From positions 186,001 through 250,000 of the forward strand of contig JADJMO010000008.1 of NCBI GenBank assembly GCA_016709545.1: DNA of 64,000 nucleotides, read 5' to 3'. Below the pieces are notes generated by a model. That model was not told the DNA's origin. It saw only the letters and a list, made by a program, of their open reading frames with translations, and did not search any database. Below, piece after piece: positions 55,312 through 64,000 of the stretch (positions are counted from its first letter, which is position 1; each line of letters begins with the position of its first letter). Source of the stretch: Myxococcales bacterium (GTDB taxonomy: Bacteria; Myxococcota_A; Polyangia; Polyangiales; JADJMO01). A program made the position numbers and the translations under genes.

Positions 55312-55911
55312 TCAGATCTCGGACTGCGTCTTGATGATCCGCGAGACGACGCCGTACTCCTTGGCCTCCTCTGCGCTCATCCAGTAGTCGCGCTCGGTGT
55401 CGGCGAGCACGCGCTCGATCGTCTGCCCGGTCGCGTCGGCGATCGCCTTCTGGATGCGGCGCTTGGCCTTGAGGATCTGCTCGACCTGGATGGCGATGTC
55501 GGTGGCCTGGCCGCCCGCGCCGCCGCTCGGCTGGTGGAGCAGGAAGCGCGTGTTCGGCAGGCACAGGCGCCGGTCCTTGGGCGCCGAGAGGTAGATGTGC
55601 GCCGCGGCGCTGCCCACCCAGCCGGTGCCGATGATCTTCACCGGGCAGGGCACGAAGCGGATCATGTCGTGGATGGTGTCGCCCGACTCCACGTGACCGC
55701 CGGGCGAGTTCACGAAGACCCGGATCTCCTTCGACTCGCTCTCGGTGGCGAGGGCGATCAGCTGCGCGGTCACGCGCTGCGCGAGCTTCATGTCGATGGA
55801 GCCGAACACGAACACCGAGCGCGACTTGAAGAGGCGCTCTTCCATCGCCTCCGAGGGCTTCGCTTCGATCTCCGGCTTCTTGTCGTCGTCGTCTTCCAGC
55901 CAGATTGCCAT
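55312..55911 (-). CDS. ClpP-family serine protease
   Basis: 199 residues. Family sequence seen: RVFVNSPGGHVESGDTIHDM, IIGTGWVGSAAAHIYLSAPK (catalytic Ser), LPNTRFLLHQPSGGAGGQAT (catalytic His) and ERDYWMSAEEAKEYG (catalytic Asp). The serine loop reads G-T-G-W-V-G-S rather than G-x-A-A-S-M-G, about two residues longer than in classical ClpP. The N-terminus is acidic (LEDDDDKKPEIEAKPSE) instead of the usual axial-loop sequence. It is probably a second, divergent ClpP paralogue; no ClpX or ClpA is nearby. ATG 55911 start, no propeptide evident. Confidence 0.87.
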   Translation of the reverse strand: MAIWLEDDDDKKPEIEAKPSEAMEERLFKSRSVFVFGSIDMKLAQRVTAQLIALATESESKEIRVFVNSPGGHVESGDTIHDMIRFVPCPVKIIGTGWVGSAAAHIYLSAPKDRRLCLPNTRFLLHQPSGGAGGQATDIAIQVEQILKAKRRIQKAIADATGQTIERVLADTERDYWMSAEEAKEYGVVSRIIKTQSEI

Positions 55912-56018
55912 GGGATCTCGTCCTTGTCGGGGTACGGGGAGCTTCTAGCAGTTGCGGCGCTCGGCCGCGCAGGTTCCCATCGTCGCATGCAGCCACGACC
56001 CACGGGCGCGCAGTCCTG

Positions 56019-57660
56019 ATGAGCTCCCCCTACGATCACGGCCTCGACAAGCGCGCGGCGAACTACGTCCCGCTCACGCCCGTGTCGTTCCTCACCCGCG
56101 CGGCGGCGGTCCACCCGGACCGGGTCGCCATCGTGCACGGCCCCCTGCGTCGCACCTGGCGCGAGGTCGCGGAGCGCTGTCGGAGGCTCGCGAGCGCCCT
56201 CGCGGCGCGGGGCATCGGCCGTGGCGACACGGTCGCGGCGATGCTCCCCAACGTGCCCGCGATGGTGGAGGTGCACTTCGGCGTCCCGATGAACGGCGCC
56301 GTGCTCAACGCGCTCAACACGCGGCTCGACGCCGAGAGCATCGCGTTCACGCTCGCCCACGGCGAGGCCAAGGTGCTGCTGGTCGACCGCGAGCTCGCGC
56401 CCGTCGTGGAGCGGGCGATCGCGATGGCCGGTCGGGAGCTCCTCGTGATCGACGTGGACGACCCCGAATACTCGGGGCCGGGCCACCGCATCGGCGCGCT
56501 CGAGTACGAGGCGCTCCTCGCCGAGGGCGACCCCGCGTTCGTCGCGCCGGGCCCCGCCGACGAGTGGGACGCCATCTGCCTCAATTACACCTCGGGCACC
56601 ACTGGCAACCCCAAGGGCGTCGTCTACCACCACCGCGGGGCCTACCTGAACGCGATCTCGAACGCGCTCGAGTGGGACATGGAGAAGCACGCGGTCTACC
56701 TGTGGACGCTCCCGATGTTCCACTGCAACGGCTGGTGCTTCCCCTGGACCGTCGCGGCGCGCGCCGGGGTCAATGTGTGCCTGCGCAAGGTGGAGCCCAA
56801 GGCGATCTTCGACGCCATCCGCGAGCACCGCGTCACCCACTACTGCGGCGCGCCGATCGTGCACGCCACGCTGATCAACGCGCCCGCCGAGCTCCGCGCG
56901 GGCATCACCCACCGCGTCCACGCGATGGTCGCGGGCGCGGCGCCCCCAGCGGCGATGATCGAGGCGATGGAGACGCTGGGCTTCGATCTCACGCACGTCT
57001 ACGGCCTCACCGAGACCTACGGACCGGCCGCGGTGTGCGAGAAGCACGCCGACTGGAGCGAGGCTCCCCGTGGGCGAGCGCGCGCGCCTCAACGCTCGGC
57101 AGGGGGTTCGCTACCACCTGCAGGAGGCCATCAGCGTGCTCGACCCCGACACGATGACCGAGGTGCCCGCCGACGGCGAGACGATGGGCGAGGTGATGTT
57201 CCGCGGGAACATCGCCATGAAGGGCTACCTCAAGAACCCGACCGCCACCGAGCAGGCCTTCGCGGGCGGGTGGTTCCACAGCGGCGATCTCGGCGTGCTC
57301 GGGCCCGACGGCTACGTGAAGATCAAGGACCGCAGCAAGGACATCATCATCTCCGGCGGCGAGAACATCTCGAGCCTCGAGGTCGAGGACGTCCTCTACC
57401 GCCACCCGGCGATCCTCGCCGCGGCGGTGGTGGCCAAGCCCGACCCGCGGTGGGGCGAGACCCCGTGCGCGTTCCTCGAGCTGCGGGCGGGGGTCACCGT
57501 CACCGTCGAGGAGATCGTGGCGCACTGTCGCCAGCACCTCGCCCACTTCAAGGTGCCGCGGGCGGTCGTGTTCGGCGAGCTCCCGCGCACGGCGACCGGC
57601 AAGATCCAGAAGTTCGAGCTCCGCGCGCGCGTGGGGTCGGTCTCGGCCATCGACGTCTAG
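56019..57660 (+). CDS. Acyl-CoA synthetase (AMP-forming), broken by one base
   Basis: Residues 1-348 read from ATG 56019 with the P-loop NYTSGTTGNPKGVVYHHRGA and YGLTETYGPAAVCEKHADW. The C-terminal domain is in another frame from about 57065: RARLNARQGVRYHLQEAISV, MFRGNIAMKGYLKNPTATEQ, GWFHSGDLGVLGPDGYVKIK (YxxxD/GD motif) and RTATGKIQKFELRARVG with the catalytic lysine. One extra G near 57061-57063 (GAGGCTCCC for GAGCTCCC) joins them into 546 residues. It activates medium- or long-chain carboxylic acids, as in ACSM/fadD-like or dimethylsulfoniopropionate-type enzymes; substrate unknown. The stop overlaps the convergent MAPEG stop in CTAG. Confidence 0.8.
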
Positions 57661-58052
57661 AACGCCGCCGCGCCGACGATGCCCACACCGACGAGCGCGA
57701 CGGCCCAGATCGCCGTGCGCAGGTACGCGATCCCGGCGAGGTACACGAAGAAGTAGGCCACGCGCGCGTAGAAGAAGATCGCGCTGCCGAGCGCCACGTT
57801 CGCCGGCGCCGCGGTGCCCCTGACCGCCACTGCCACCGACACGGCCACGAACAGCAGCAGGTTCTCGAGCATGTTCTTGGCCGCGCGGTCGGCGCGCGCC
57901 GCGAGGGGCGTGGGCTCGTCGAGGTCGTCGCGGTTGCCGAAGGCGACACGCAGCCCGGCGAGGCTCCAGCCACGGGAGCGCAACAGGCTCGCGGTGAGGA
58001 GCATGACCCAGGTGAGGAGGGCCGAGAGGACGAGGTAACGCGCGTGCGACAT
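57657..58052 (-). CDS. MAPEG-family membrane protein
   Basis: 131 residues from ATG 58052. Four hydrophobic segments; the conserved helix-loop NRDDLDEPTPLAARADRAAK, then NMLENLLLFVAVSVAVAV, is the MAPEG hallmark (N-x-x-E). These are small trimeric membrane enzymes or their relatives, including glutathione-dependent transferases and eicosanoid enzymes; bacterial ones are poorly characterised. It is transcribed toward the acyl-CoA synthetase, and its promoter region is the 97 bp between 58053 and 58149. Confidence 0.83.
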   Translation of the reverse strand: MSHARYLVLSALLTWVMLLTASLLRSRGWSLAGLRVAFGNRDDLDEPTPLAARADRAAKNMLENLLLFVAVSVAVAVRGTAAPANVALGSAIFFYARVAYFFVYLAGIAYLRTAIWAVALVGVGIVGAAAF

Positions 58053-58149
58053 CGCCGGAGGGTCGCACGCGGAGGCGCAGGCCGGGCACTGCAAGGTTGC
58101 GATCGCCCTTTGCACTTTGCGCGCACGGCCGATGGCGAGACCATGGCCC

Positions 58150-58713
58150 ATGCGAACCCGAATCGCCCTCGTCGGGGCCTCGCTCTTCGTCGGCACGACG
58201 GCAGGCGCGGCCGAGCTGCGGCCCCACGTCGAGGTCGATCCTCTGCCCTTCGTCCGCCACGGTTACGGCGCGCAGGTCGGGGTGCGGCCGTCGGCGCTGC
58301 ACGGGGTCCGACTCGCGTTGGCGAGCTTCATGCTCGACGTGCCGGATCTGGTCACTCGCTTCGGGGGCAACGAGGGCTTCCACGCGCGCGTCCGCCCGAG
58401 CGGCGCGCTCTACGCGCTCTACTATCCCTACCCCCACGACAGCGTCGCGGTGGGCGTCTCGATCCGCTACCTGCGCCTGACCTACACGCACGACGAGCGG
58501 CCCGATCTGGAGACCGCGGTGTCCCAGATCTCGCCCGAGCTCGTGGCAGGTTTCCAGTGGCACCCGACCTCGCTTGGGTTCTACCTGCAGCCGTGGATGG
58601 GGCTCGGCGTCGTCGCGTGGCAGTCCAGGGAGATCGTGGTCGGTGCTCGCGCGTACACCGCCCTCCCGATCTCACCGTTCTTCACCGTCAACCTCGGCTG
58701 GGAGTGGCCCTGA
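58150..58713 (+). CDS. Exported envelope protein, possibly outer-membrane
   Basis: 187 residues from ATG 58150. A signal peptide (RIALVGASLFVGTTAGAAEL) precedes alternating strands: RHGYGAQVGVRPSALHGVRL, DSVAVGVSIRYLRLTYTHDE, GFQWHPTSLGFYLQPWMGLG and a C-terminal FFTVNLGWEWP. The pattern fits a small outer-membrane barrel. An in-frame Met seven codons upstream is less likely to be used since the hydrophobic core would then start later. No family recognised. Confidence 0.6.
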   Translation: MRTRIALVGASLFVGTTAGAAELRPHVEVDPLPFVRHGYGAQVGVRPSALHGVRLALASFMLDVPDLVTRFGGNEGFHARVRPSGALYALYYPYPHDSVAVGVSIRYLRLTYTHDERPDLETAVSQISPELVAGFQWHPTSLGFYLQPWMGLGVVAWQSREIVVGARAYTALPISPFFTVNLGWEWP

Positions 58714-58756
58714 GGAGAATTCGGAACGCTCCGCCCGAGGCGCTGCGCGCCGAGCT

Positions 58757-59722
58757 CTACGTCCCGCTGGCCTGATCGCGGACCCAGCGCTCGACCCCGT
58801 CCATCCCGTCCGCGAAGGAGATCCGCGGCCGATACCCGAGCCGCTCCCGCGCCCGCGCGATGCTCACCGCGTGCGGTCGCTGCAGGAACCGCACGGCATC
58901 GGCCCGTGCGGGAGGCTCCTTGCCGAGGCGATCGAACAGCTGCTCGGCGCCGGCGAAGGCCACGGTCAGCAGCGGCGCCGGGAGGACCCGAACGGTCTTC
59001 CCGATCATCGCCGCGAGCCGACCGAAGTACTGCTCGATGGGTAGCCCCACCCCGTCGCTCACGTTGAACGTGCCGTCGACGCCCTGGTCCACGGCGAGGA
59101 ACACGGCGTCGCAGAGGTTGTCGACGTGCACGTGATTGATCACCCCACCCGGGGTGGGCAGCACGAACAGCCCCTGCCGCAGGAGCCCGAGCGGGCGCAC
59201 CACCCAGGGTACGGAGCCCGGACCGTACACGTCGCCCGGGCGGACGACCGTCATCGGCATCGTCCCGCGGGCGTCGTGGGCGGCGAGCTCACTCTCGATC
59301 TTGGTCTGGCAATACGGGTTGCCCTCGCCCCGCACCGGCCCCTCTTCGTCCACGAGCTCCGGGTAGTCGAAGCCGTAGACCATCACGCTCGAGAGGTGCA
59401 CGAAGCGTTGCACCCCCGCCGCCCTCGCGGCCTCCACCATCACGCGGGTGCCGTGCACGTTCACCCGCCGATACGGCTCGGGCGGCCCGCCCTCGGCCAC
59501 CACGGCCGCCGTGTGGAAGACGACGTCGGCGCCCTGCACGAGCCGCTGGGCCGCCCCGCGATCGGCGACGTCTCCCTCCTGCGTCTCGTGGCCCGCCCGC
59601 CGCGCCTCGGCCGCCGCGCGGGGGTCGCGCTCGAGGCCGACGACCTGATCTCCGCGCGCGACCGCCCGCTCGGCGAAGCGCCGACCGATGAAGCCCCCGA
59701 TGCCGGTGATGGCGATCCGCAC
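58757..59722 (-). CDS. NAD-dependent epimerase/dehydratase (extended SDR)
   Basis: 321 residues from GTG 59722. The Rossmann motif MRIAITGIGGFIGRRFAERA is intact, followed by the extended-SDR features GADVVFHTAAVVAEGG, HLSSVMVYGFDYPELVDEEG and the active-site Tyr-x3-Lys in NPYCQTKIESELAAHDARG. The rest (VVRPGDVYGPGSVPW, INHVHVDNLCDAVFLAV, GTFNVSDG) is typical of sugar-nucleotide or 3-beta-hydroxysteroid-type members. Substrate class uncertain. The 865-residue gene ends 9 nt before it on the same strand. Confidence 0.88.
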   Translation of the reverse strand: MRIAITGIGGFIGRRFAERAVARGDQVVGLERDPRAAAEARRAGHETQEGDVADRGAAQRLVQGADVVFHTAAVVAEGGPPEPYRRVNVHGTRVMVEAARAAGVQRFVHLSSVMVYGFDYPELVDEEGPVRGEGNPYCQTKIESELAAHDARGTMPMTVVRPGDVYGPGSVPWVVRPLGLLRQGLFVLPTPGGVINHVHVDNLCDAVFLAVDQGVDGTFNVSDGVGLPIEQYFGRLAAMIGKTVRVLPAPLLTVAFAGAEQLFDRLGKEPPARADAVRFLQRPHAVSIARARERLGYRPRISFADGMDGVERWVRDQASGT

Positions 59723-59731
59723 GGCTCGCGC

Positions 59732-62329
59732 TCAGAAGGGCAGGTCGAAGTTCTCGTCGATCCGGCGAACCACGTAGTGCGCGCCGTCGCCGAACACGTC
59801 GAGCTTGATCTCCCCCTTGACCTTGACCTTGCCCCACGGCCCAGCCGACATGACGGGCCCGCTGGTGATGGGGCGGGGCGCGTTCTCCCTCTTCGCGATC
59901 CAGATCTCGTCGTTCGAGGTGAGGATGGCGTGGTCGTATTCGTCGCTCGCCTTCCACTCGTAGTTGGCGATCGGGTAGCCGTTGTCGCGGCTCACGACGT
60001 CGAGCTTGATGCTCCACTTGGCCGTCGGACCGATGCCCTTGGGCGCGCCCATCTTCAGCCAGATCCGGCTCGGGACGTAGTACTGGGCGCCGTTGAAGGT
60101 GCCGAGGTCGGGGCTGAACTTCCAGAACATCCAGTCGAGCGCGCGGTGCTGGGCCTGGATGTCCCCCGCGAGCTTGTCGAGGCTGCCCGTGTAGCCGAAG
60201 TCGTTCTTGTCGCTGAACCAGTCGCTGACCGCGTCCATCTTGGTGGTGGAGCCCCACCGCGAGTGACGGAGGAACTGCTCGAGGTCGTCGAACTCGGAGG
60301 CGATCCAGCTCCCGAGGCCCTGCAAGCCGAGCCCGACGATCGCGACCACGACGCCCACGCCGGTCTCGGCCGCGAGGGCGCCGCCGACCGTCATGGCCGC
60401 GCCGACCGTGCGCAGCGAGTGCCCCGCCTGCTCGCCGAAGTTGGTGGAGTTGTAGGCGTCGCGGGCGGCGAGCACCGTGTCGATGGTGCTCGAGATCACG
60501 GCGAGCACGGGGGCGATCTTGATCGCCTTGCGTACGCCGCCGATGGTGTACGAGAAGCTCTCGAGGCGCGGGTAGATCTTGGTCATCGCCGAGTAGGCGT
60601 CGATCGTCGACCCGAGCAGACCGACCCCGGCCCACACGTCCTTGCTCTCGGCGAGCTCGGCCACCGAGAGCTTGAGGTTGAAGATCTCGATGCCCATCGC
60701 GAGGCGGTGGAGCGCGGGGCCCGCGATCTTGAGCGCCTGCACGCTCCCTGGCTCGAGCTCCACGTGGTAGTGGCGCGCGAGCGCCTCGAGCCCCTTCTTG
60801 GCGGCGGCCTTGTCCGCCCGGCGCGCGATGGCCTCCTCGGCGCGGCGCACCGCGCGGGGCTTGATCTGCTTGAGCTCGATCTTGTGCCGCTCGCGCATGA
60901 ACTTCACGAGCTGCGGGAGCGCGTCCTTCTTGTAGGCCTCGACCCATTTGGGCGCGTAGAACTCGAGCAGCCCGCCCACCGTCTCGGCGGCGGTGGCGTC
61001 TCCCTTGCGGCCGGCCTCGAAGAGGAGCTTGGCGCCGCCGTCGGCGATGGGGATCGACTTGCTGAAGTCCGCGTCGACGATCTTCTTGAGGAAGTCCTGG
61101 CCCCGCGGCATGTCGGCCAGGCGAGAGTGCACCGCCACCACCACCTCGCCGACCTTCTTGTAGGTCTCGTCGGCGGTGGTCGCGTGGTTGTAGTCGGCGA
61201 CGAGCTGGGAGAACGGGTTCACCCAGCTACGGTCCTCCTTGCGCTCGTTCGACAGCCCGAGCTTGCCGGGCGTGAAGTAGAAGGTGTCCGAGCTCGCGGA
61301 GCCGCGGAGGCTGAAGCTGTCGCGCTGGTGCGACTCGCCGATCCAGCGCATCAGGTCTTCGAGGCGGTTGGTCGCCATCCGGAGGAGCTTGCGCTGCTCC
61401 TCCTCCTTCTTGCCGAGGTAGGGTCCGAGCTTGTTCCACACCACGTCGACGTACTTGTTCGGCAGGTTGTGGATGCGCTTGGCGAGGACGTATTCGCTGT
61501 CCTGGCTCAGCTTCGCGAGGGCCGAGTGCCATTCGCTGACCGCGTCCACGTAGGCGTGCGTGCGCCGCATGGCCTCCTTGAACGGGTCGACGAGGTGGAG
61601 GAGGAACGTGAGCGGCTTCTGCGCCTTGATGGCGTCGAGCTGCTCGAAGATCGGCTTGTACTCGCCGCCCGCGGACTCGGCGGCGTCGGTGTAGAACTCG
61701 TCGAACAGCCGCTGGCAGCGGCTCGCGAGGAGCGGCCCGCTCTCCACCATCTTGGCGAGGCCGGCCCAGGGGATCTGGTGCGGCGCGAGGAGGAACCAGA
61801 GCTGCGCGGTGCCGCCGCCGACGGATCGGATCGCCGCCTGCAACTTGGTGCGCTTCTCACCGGACGCGGGGCGCGTGTCCTTGCCCTCGTTCGCCTTGAG
61901 GTCGACGAGCTGGAACGACCCGCCCGCGAAGGCGAGCTCGGCCCCGAGCTGCATCTTCGATCCGGCCTTGTCCTGGGAGACGAAGACGTAGACCCACTTC
62001 TTGTCGATCTTCTCGGAGAGCTTGCGGGAGAAGGTGCGCAGGGCGGGCGCGTAGCCGGTCACCCGCTGCACCTGGTAGACGCCCGGGAGATCCTGGGCCT
62101 TCACGTCGTAGATCGGGTTGCCGAGGTCGTCCTCGTAGCGAGGGTCCCAGCGGTTGCCGTACGAGCCGTAGAACATGCTCAGCGTCTCGAACACGACCTT
62201 GGGTTGGTCGGGCGAGCCGATCACGCGGCGCATGCCGTAGAGCTCGTAGATCGCGAAGATCTCCTTGAAGGCGACCTCCACCTCGATGACGGCGGCCTTG
62301 GTCGGCGGCTTCTTCTCGGGCTCGCCCAT
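59732..62329 (-). CDS. Large protein of unknown function, possible effector-type
   Basis: 865 residues. Residues 1-330 are mixed alpha/beta without known motif (YELYGMRRVIGSPDQPKVVF, WVYVFVSQDKAGSKMQLGAE, SEWHSALAKLSQDSEYVLAK). Around residues 560-700 there are hydrophobic stretches that could span membranes: MGIEIFNLKLSVAELAESKD, AAMTVGGALAAETGVGVVVA, IVGLGLQGLGSWIASE. The C-terminal part is soluble. A long soluble head plus a central hydrophobic region resembles pore-forming effectors such as VasX/type VI effectors only in layout; no MIX or PAAR motif is visible. The preceding gene (62331) is coupled (1 nt gap). Function cannot be named. Confidence 0.72.
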   Translation of the reverse strand: MGEPEKKPPTKAAVIEVEVAFKEIFAIYELYGMRRVIGSPDQPKVVFETLSMFYGSYGNRWDPRYEDDLGNPIYDVKAQDLPGVYQVQRVTGYAPALRTFSRKLSEKIDKKWVYVFVSQDKAGSKMQLGAELAFAGGSFQLVDLKANEGKDTRPASGEKRTKLQAAIRSVGGGTAQLWFLLAPHQIPWAGLAKMVESGPLLASRCQRLFDEFYTDAAESAGGEYKPIFEQLDAIKAQKPLTFLLHLVDPFKEAMRRTHAYVDAVSEWHSALAKLSQDSEYVLAKRIHNLPNKYVDVVWNKLGPYLGKKEEEQRKLLRMATNRLEDLMRWIGESHQRDSFSLRGSASSDTFYFTPGKLGLSNERKEDRSWVNPFSQLVADYNHATTADETYKKVGEVVVAVHSRLADMPRGQDFLKKIVDADFSKSIPIADGGAKLLFEAGRKGDATAAETVGGLLEFYAPKWVEAYKKDALPQLVKFMRERHKIELKQIKPRAVRRAEEAIARRADKAAAKKGLEALARHYHVELEPGSVQALKIAGPALHRLAMGIEIFNLKLSVAELAESKDVWAGVGLLGSTIDAYSAMTKIYPRLESFSYTIGGVRKAIKIAPVLAVISSTIDTVLAARDAYNSTNFGEQAGHSLRTVGAAMTVGGALAAETGVGVVVAIVGLGLQGLGSWIASEFDDLEQFLRHSRWGSTTKMDAVSDWFSDKNDFGYTGSLDKLAGDIQAQHRALDWMFWKFSPDLGTFNGAQYYVPSRIWLKMGAPKGIGPTAKWSIKLDVVSRDNGYPIANYEWKASDEYDHAILTSNDEIWIAKRENAPRPITSGPVMSAGPWGKVKVKGEIKLDVFGDGAHYVVRRIDENFDLPF

Positions 62330-62330
62330 C

Positions 62331-63401
62331 TCAGGCCGCTCCTTCGCCGGCCTGCCAGTCCTCGAACAGCTTGTCGCCCGGATGGTCGAAGTCGAACTCG
62401 CCGTAGCCGTGCTCGATCATGTCGGCGTGCATCTCCCGCTCCTGGTCGACGACCTCTTCGTAGCGGACCTTGTCGAAGATCACCTGCGAGATCTCGGCGT
62501 CGTCGAAGCGGGTGAGCTTGTAGAGCTTGCCCGGAAGCAGGTTCTCGAACTTGAGCTGCAGGTACTTGTCACCGGGCACGAGGTCGTCCTTGGCCGTGAG
62601 CTCTTTCTTGTAGGCACCGTCGGTGCTCTCGAGCGCGTACTTGGGGAACGCCACGTCCGGCGAGGAGGGCATGATGAACGAGATGGTCATCCAGTCCGGG
62701 AGCATCACCAGCACGAGGGTCTTGAGCACCTCGCTCTCGACCGAGGCCACGAGGTTCGTGCCGTCGATCTCGACGCGCTCGGGATTCACCGCGTCTTTCG
62801 GCGGCTCCTCCGGCTGGGTCTTGTCCTTCCAGCGGGGCTTGATGGCGTCGCGCACGGCCTTCTGGTTGGTGATGCGCGCGGAGCCGAACGACGCCGGCAC
62901 GTCGGGCACCTTGATCTTGCCGCTGCCGGGGGTGGTCACCTTCTTGCGCGTGCCCTCGTAGGCGAACTCGAGCTCCACGCCGTCGACGGGCTTGCCCCAC
63001 GCGTCGACCACCATCACCTCGAACCAGCCGAGCTTCTCCTTGGCCGGTGCCTCCTCGTTCTTCAGCGCCTTTTCGGCCTTGGCGCCCGGGTTGGGAGGCA
63101 GCGGGGGAGGCGGGTGCAGCTCCGCGACGCGGTAGAAGCCGAACTCGATCTGCCGCTCCAGCCAGGCAGCGAGGGTCTCTCGGCGGCGGTACTCGTCGAG
63201 CCCGTGCTCGAACGACTGACCGCGGTCGTGGAACAACCGCAGGAGGTCGCGCGCGTTGTGGGGATCGTCGAGCCAGTGCCCCACGACCCCCTGCGCCTCA
63301 CGGATCCCGAGGACACGCTGGTGCTCGGGACTCGACCCGTCGGCGGGCGTGAAGATCTCGTGATCCGTCGCGATGTGACGTAAGCGCAGAGCCCGGCGCA
63401 T
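62331..63401 (-). CDS. Protein of unknown function co-encoded with the 865-residue protein
   Basis: 356 residues from ATG 63401, with AAGGGAGG 7 nt upstream. The N-terminus MRRALRLRHIATDHEIFTPA has IREAQGVVGHWLDDPHNARD nearby; a Pro/Ala/Lys linker (HPPPPLPPNPGAKAEKALKN) precedes beta-rich segments (WFEVMVVDAWGKPVDGVELE, then a carboxypeptidase-regulatory-like turn, SGKIKVPDVPASFGSARITN). A helical C-terminus ends GYGEFDFDHPGDKLFEDWQA. The layout suggests an adaptor or chaperone/immunity-like partner of the next protein; this is inferred from coupling only. Confidence 0.68.
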   Translation of the reverse strand: MRRALRLRHIATDHEIFTPADGSSPEHQRVLGIREAQGVVGHWLDDPHNARDLLRLFHDRGQSFEHGLDEYRRRETLAAWLERQIEFGFYRVAELHPPPPLPPNPGAKAEKALKNEEAPAKEKLGWFEVMVVDAWGKPVDGVELEFAYEGTRKKVTTPGSGKIKVPDVPASFGSARITNQKAVRDAIKPRWKDKTQPEEPPKDAVNPERVEIDGTNLVASVESEVLKTLVLVMLPDWMTISFIMPSSPDVAFPKYALESTDGAYKKELTAKDDLVPGDKYLQLKFENLLPGKLYKLTRFDDAEISQVIFDKVRYEEVVDQEREMHADMIEHGYGEFDFDHPGDKLFEDWQAGEGAA

Positions 63402-63431
63402 CCAGCGACCTCCCTTGGGAGGACAGAGTCT

Positions 63432-63443
63432 ATCGGATCCGAT
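63432..63443. promoter_or_regulatory. 12-bp perfect palindrome between divergent genes
   Basis: ATCGGATCCGAT reads the same on both strands and lies between the starts of the 356-residue gene (63401, reverse) and the chemotaxis receptor (63658, forward). A second symmetric element, CCTCCCTTGGGAGG at 63409-63422, includes the ribosome-binding site of the reverse gene. Either could be an operator; the 12-mer may equally be chance in such sequence. The rest of the region 63444-63657 shows no feature. Confidence 0.3.
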
Positions 63444-63657
63444 CGGCCTTGGGCGACGACAGAAGCGATGGCCGATATTGTCCGATGGCGGTCGCGGCAA
63501 AGCACCCCCGTCAACCTCGGGCCCCTCCGCCAACGCGATGACGCCACATCGGCGCGGCCCAGCCCATTCGGCAACGGTCGAGCCCCGCTGGCGCGGCACG
63601 ACGGGTGCACCGCGAGCCAGTGCGGACCTCCCCACACTCGCCGAAGGACTCCTCCCG

Positions 63658-64000
63658 ATGAACTGGTTCAACAACCTCAAGGTCAGGACCAAGCTGCTCG
63701 CGGCGTTCGCGCTCGTGAGCCTCGTCATGGTGACGCTCGGAGTGCTCTCCGCCGGGAGCCTGCACCGCGTCTCCGACAAGATGCGCGCGATGTACGTGGA
63801 CTACACCGTCCCCGCCACCAACCTCGCGACGTTCGCGTCCAAGCTCTCGCGCTACCGCGCGAACGTCATCAACGGCATGGCTCTCGGCGATGCCGCCCGG
63901 ATCGACGAGCTCGTCTCGAGGCAAGCCAAGCTGCGCGGAGAGATGGAGAAGATCCTCAGGGACTACGGGGCCACGAACCTCGCCGTCACGAAGGACGGTC
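63658..64000 (+). CDS. Methyl-accepting chemotaxis protein, N-terminal part (runs off the window)
   Basis: The first 114 residues from ATG 63658, with GAAGGA about 10 nt upstream. MNWFNNLKVRTKLLAAFALV begins the first membrane helix (FALVSLVMVTLGVLSAG), and the following LHRVSDKMRAMYVDYTVPAT and NLATFASKLSRYRANVINGM match the four-helix-bundle ligand-binding domain (4HB_MCP) of chemoreceptors. The signalling domain is beyond the window, so a histidine kinase is not fully excluded. Confidence 0.8.
   Translation, partial: MNWFNNLKVRTKLLAAFALVSLVMVTLGVLSAGSLHRVSDKMRAMYVDYTVPATNLATFASKLSRYRANVINGMALGDAARIDELVSRQAKLRGEMEKILRDYGATNLAVTKDG

Noticed and set aside
59732..62329. Type VI secretion effector of the VasX class
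   Set aside because: Only the overall layout is similar; no MIX, PAAR or secretion genes are seen, so it is left as unknown.

Overview
The window is very GC-rich, almost fully coding DNA with heavy G/C third-position bias, frequent GTG starts and many 1-11 nt gene overlaps. The gene set (paired MlaE-type permeases, Roadblock/LC7 proteins, many lipoproteins and proline-rich outer-membrane proteins, a giant TPR protein, an AcoR-type sigma-54 activator, many radical SAM enzymes) suggests a myxobacterium-like member of the Myxococcota, perhaps Polyangia. This is an inference from gene content; there is no rRNA or other phylogenetic marker here. Five genes carry single-base frameshifts, mostly in short runs of G or C, which looks more like draft-assembly error than gene decay.

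Layout. 0-10 kb: a cut-off secreted protein, trmL, two MlaE-type permeases with a phosphoesterase, bolA, an unusual SWIM-ligase-WGR protein, a rhomboid protease, an outer-membrane barrel, a lipoprotein, a 3 x 68 bp hairpin repeat and a frameshifted membrane sensor. 10-25.9 kb: an island with eight different radical SAM enzymes. With them are a 97-residue protein ending in fourteen His-Gly-Ser repeats, HxsD-like and HxsB-like partners (His-Xaa-Ser system), a HExxH-type peptide-modification protein, a UbiA prenyltransferase, a GT-C-like membrane protein, a protein with a GYPTCC motif and a twin-arginine protein. 25.9-34.4 kb: hypothetical envelope proteins, an S2P/CBS protease, a lipoprotein amidohydrolase, a quinone-oxidoreductase-like enzyme, a GGDEF cyclase and a DTW tRNA-modifying enzyme with an exonuclease-like tail. 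34.5-44.9 kb: a TPR protein of about 2,853 residues (after frameshift repair), a GNAT protein and two lipoproteins.

44.9-49.7 kb is a tight six-gene reverse-strand operon: PAS histidine kinase, Roadblock protein, di-iron metallo-beta-lactamase-fold protein, receiver-DUF4388 protein, OmpA-like protein and coiled-coil Roadblock protein. 49.9-53.8 kb holds an acetaldehyde dehydrogenase/DUF779 pair divergent from an AcoR-like activator, with a candidate activator site between them. 53.8-59.7 kb carries a cation diffusion facilitator, a CheX-like protein, a ClpP-family protease, an acyl-CoA synthetase (frameshifted), a MAPEG protein and an epimerase. 59.7-63.4 kb has two large unfamiliar proteins encoded together, and the window ends inside a chemotaxis receptor.

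The most notable region is the radical SAM island. The HGS-repeat protein, its HxsB-like partner and a second radical SAM enzyme lie in one tight gene string, as in a RiPP-type peptide-modification locus. Five of the eight radical SAM enzymes share the C-terminal pattern C-x2-C-x5-C-x-G...E-[LF]-x-P. That points to a paralogous set working on related substrates, a larger arrangement than the four-gene His-Xaa-Ser system.
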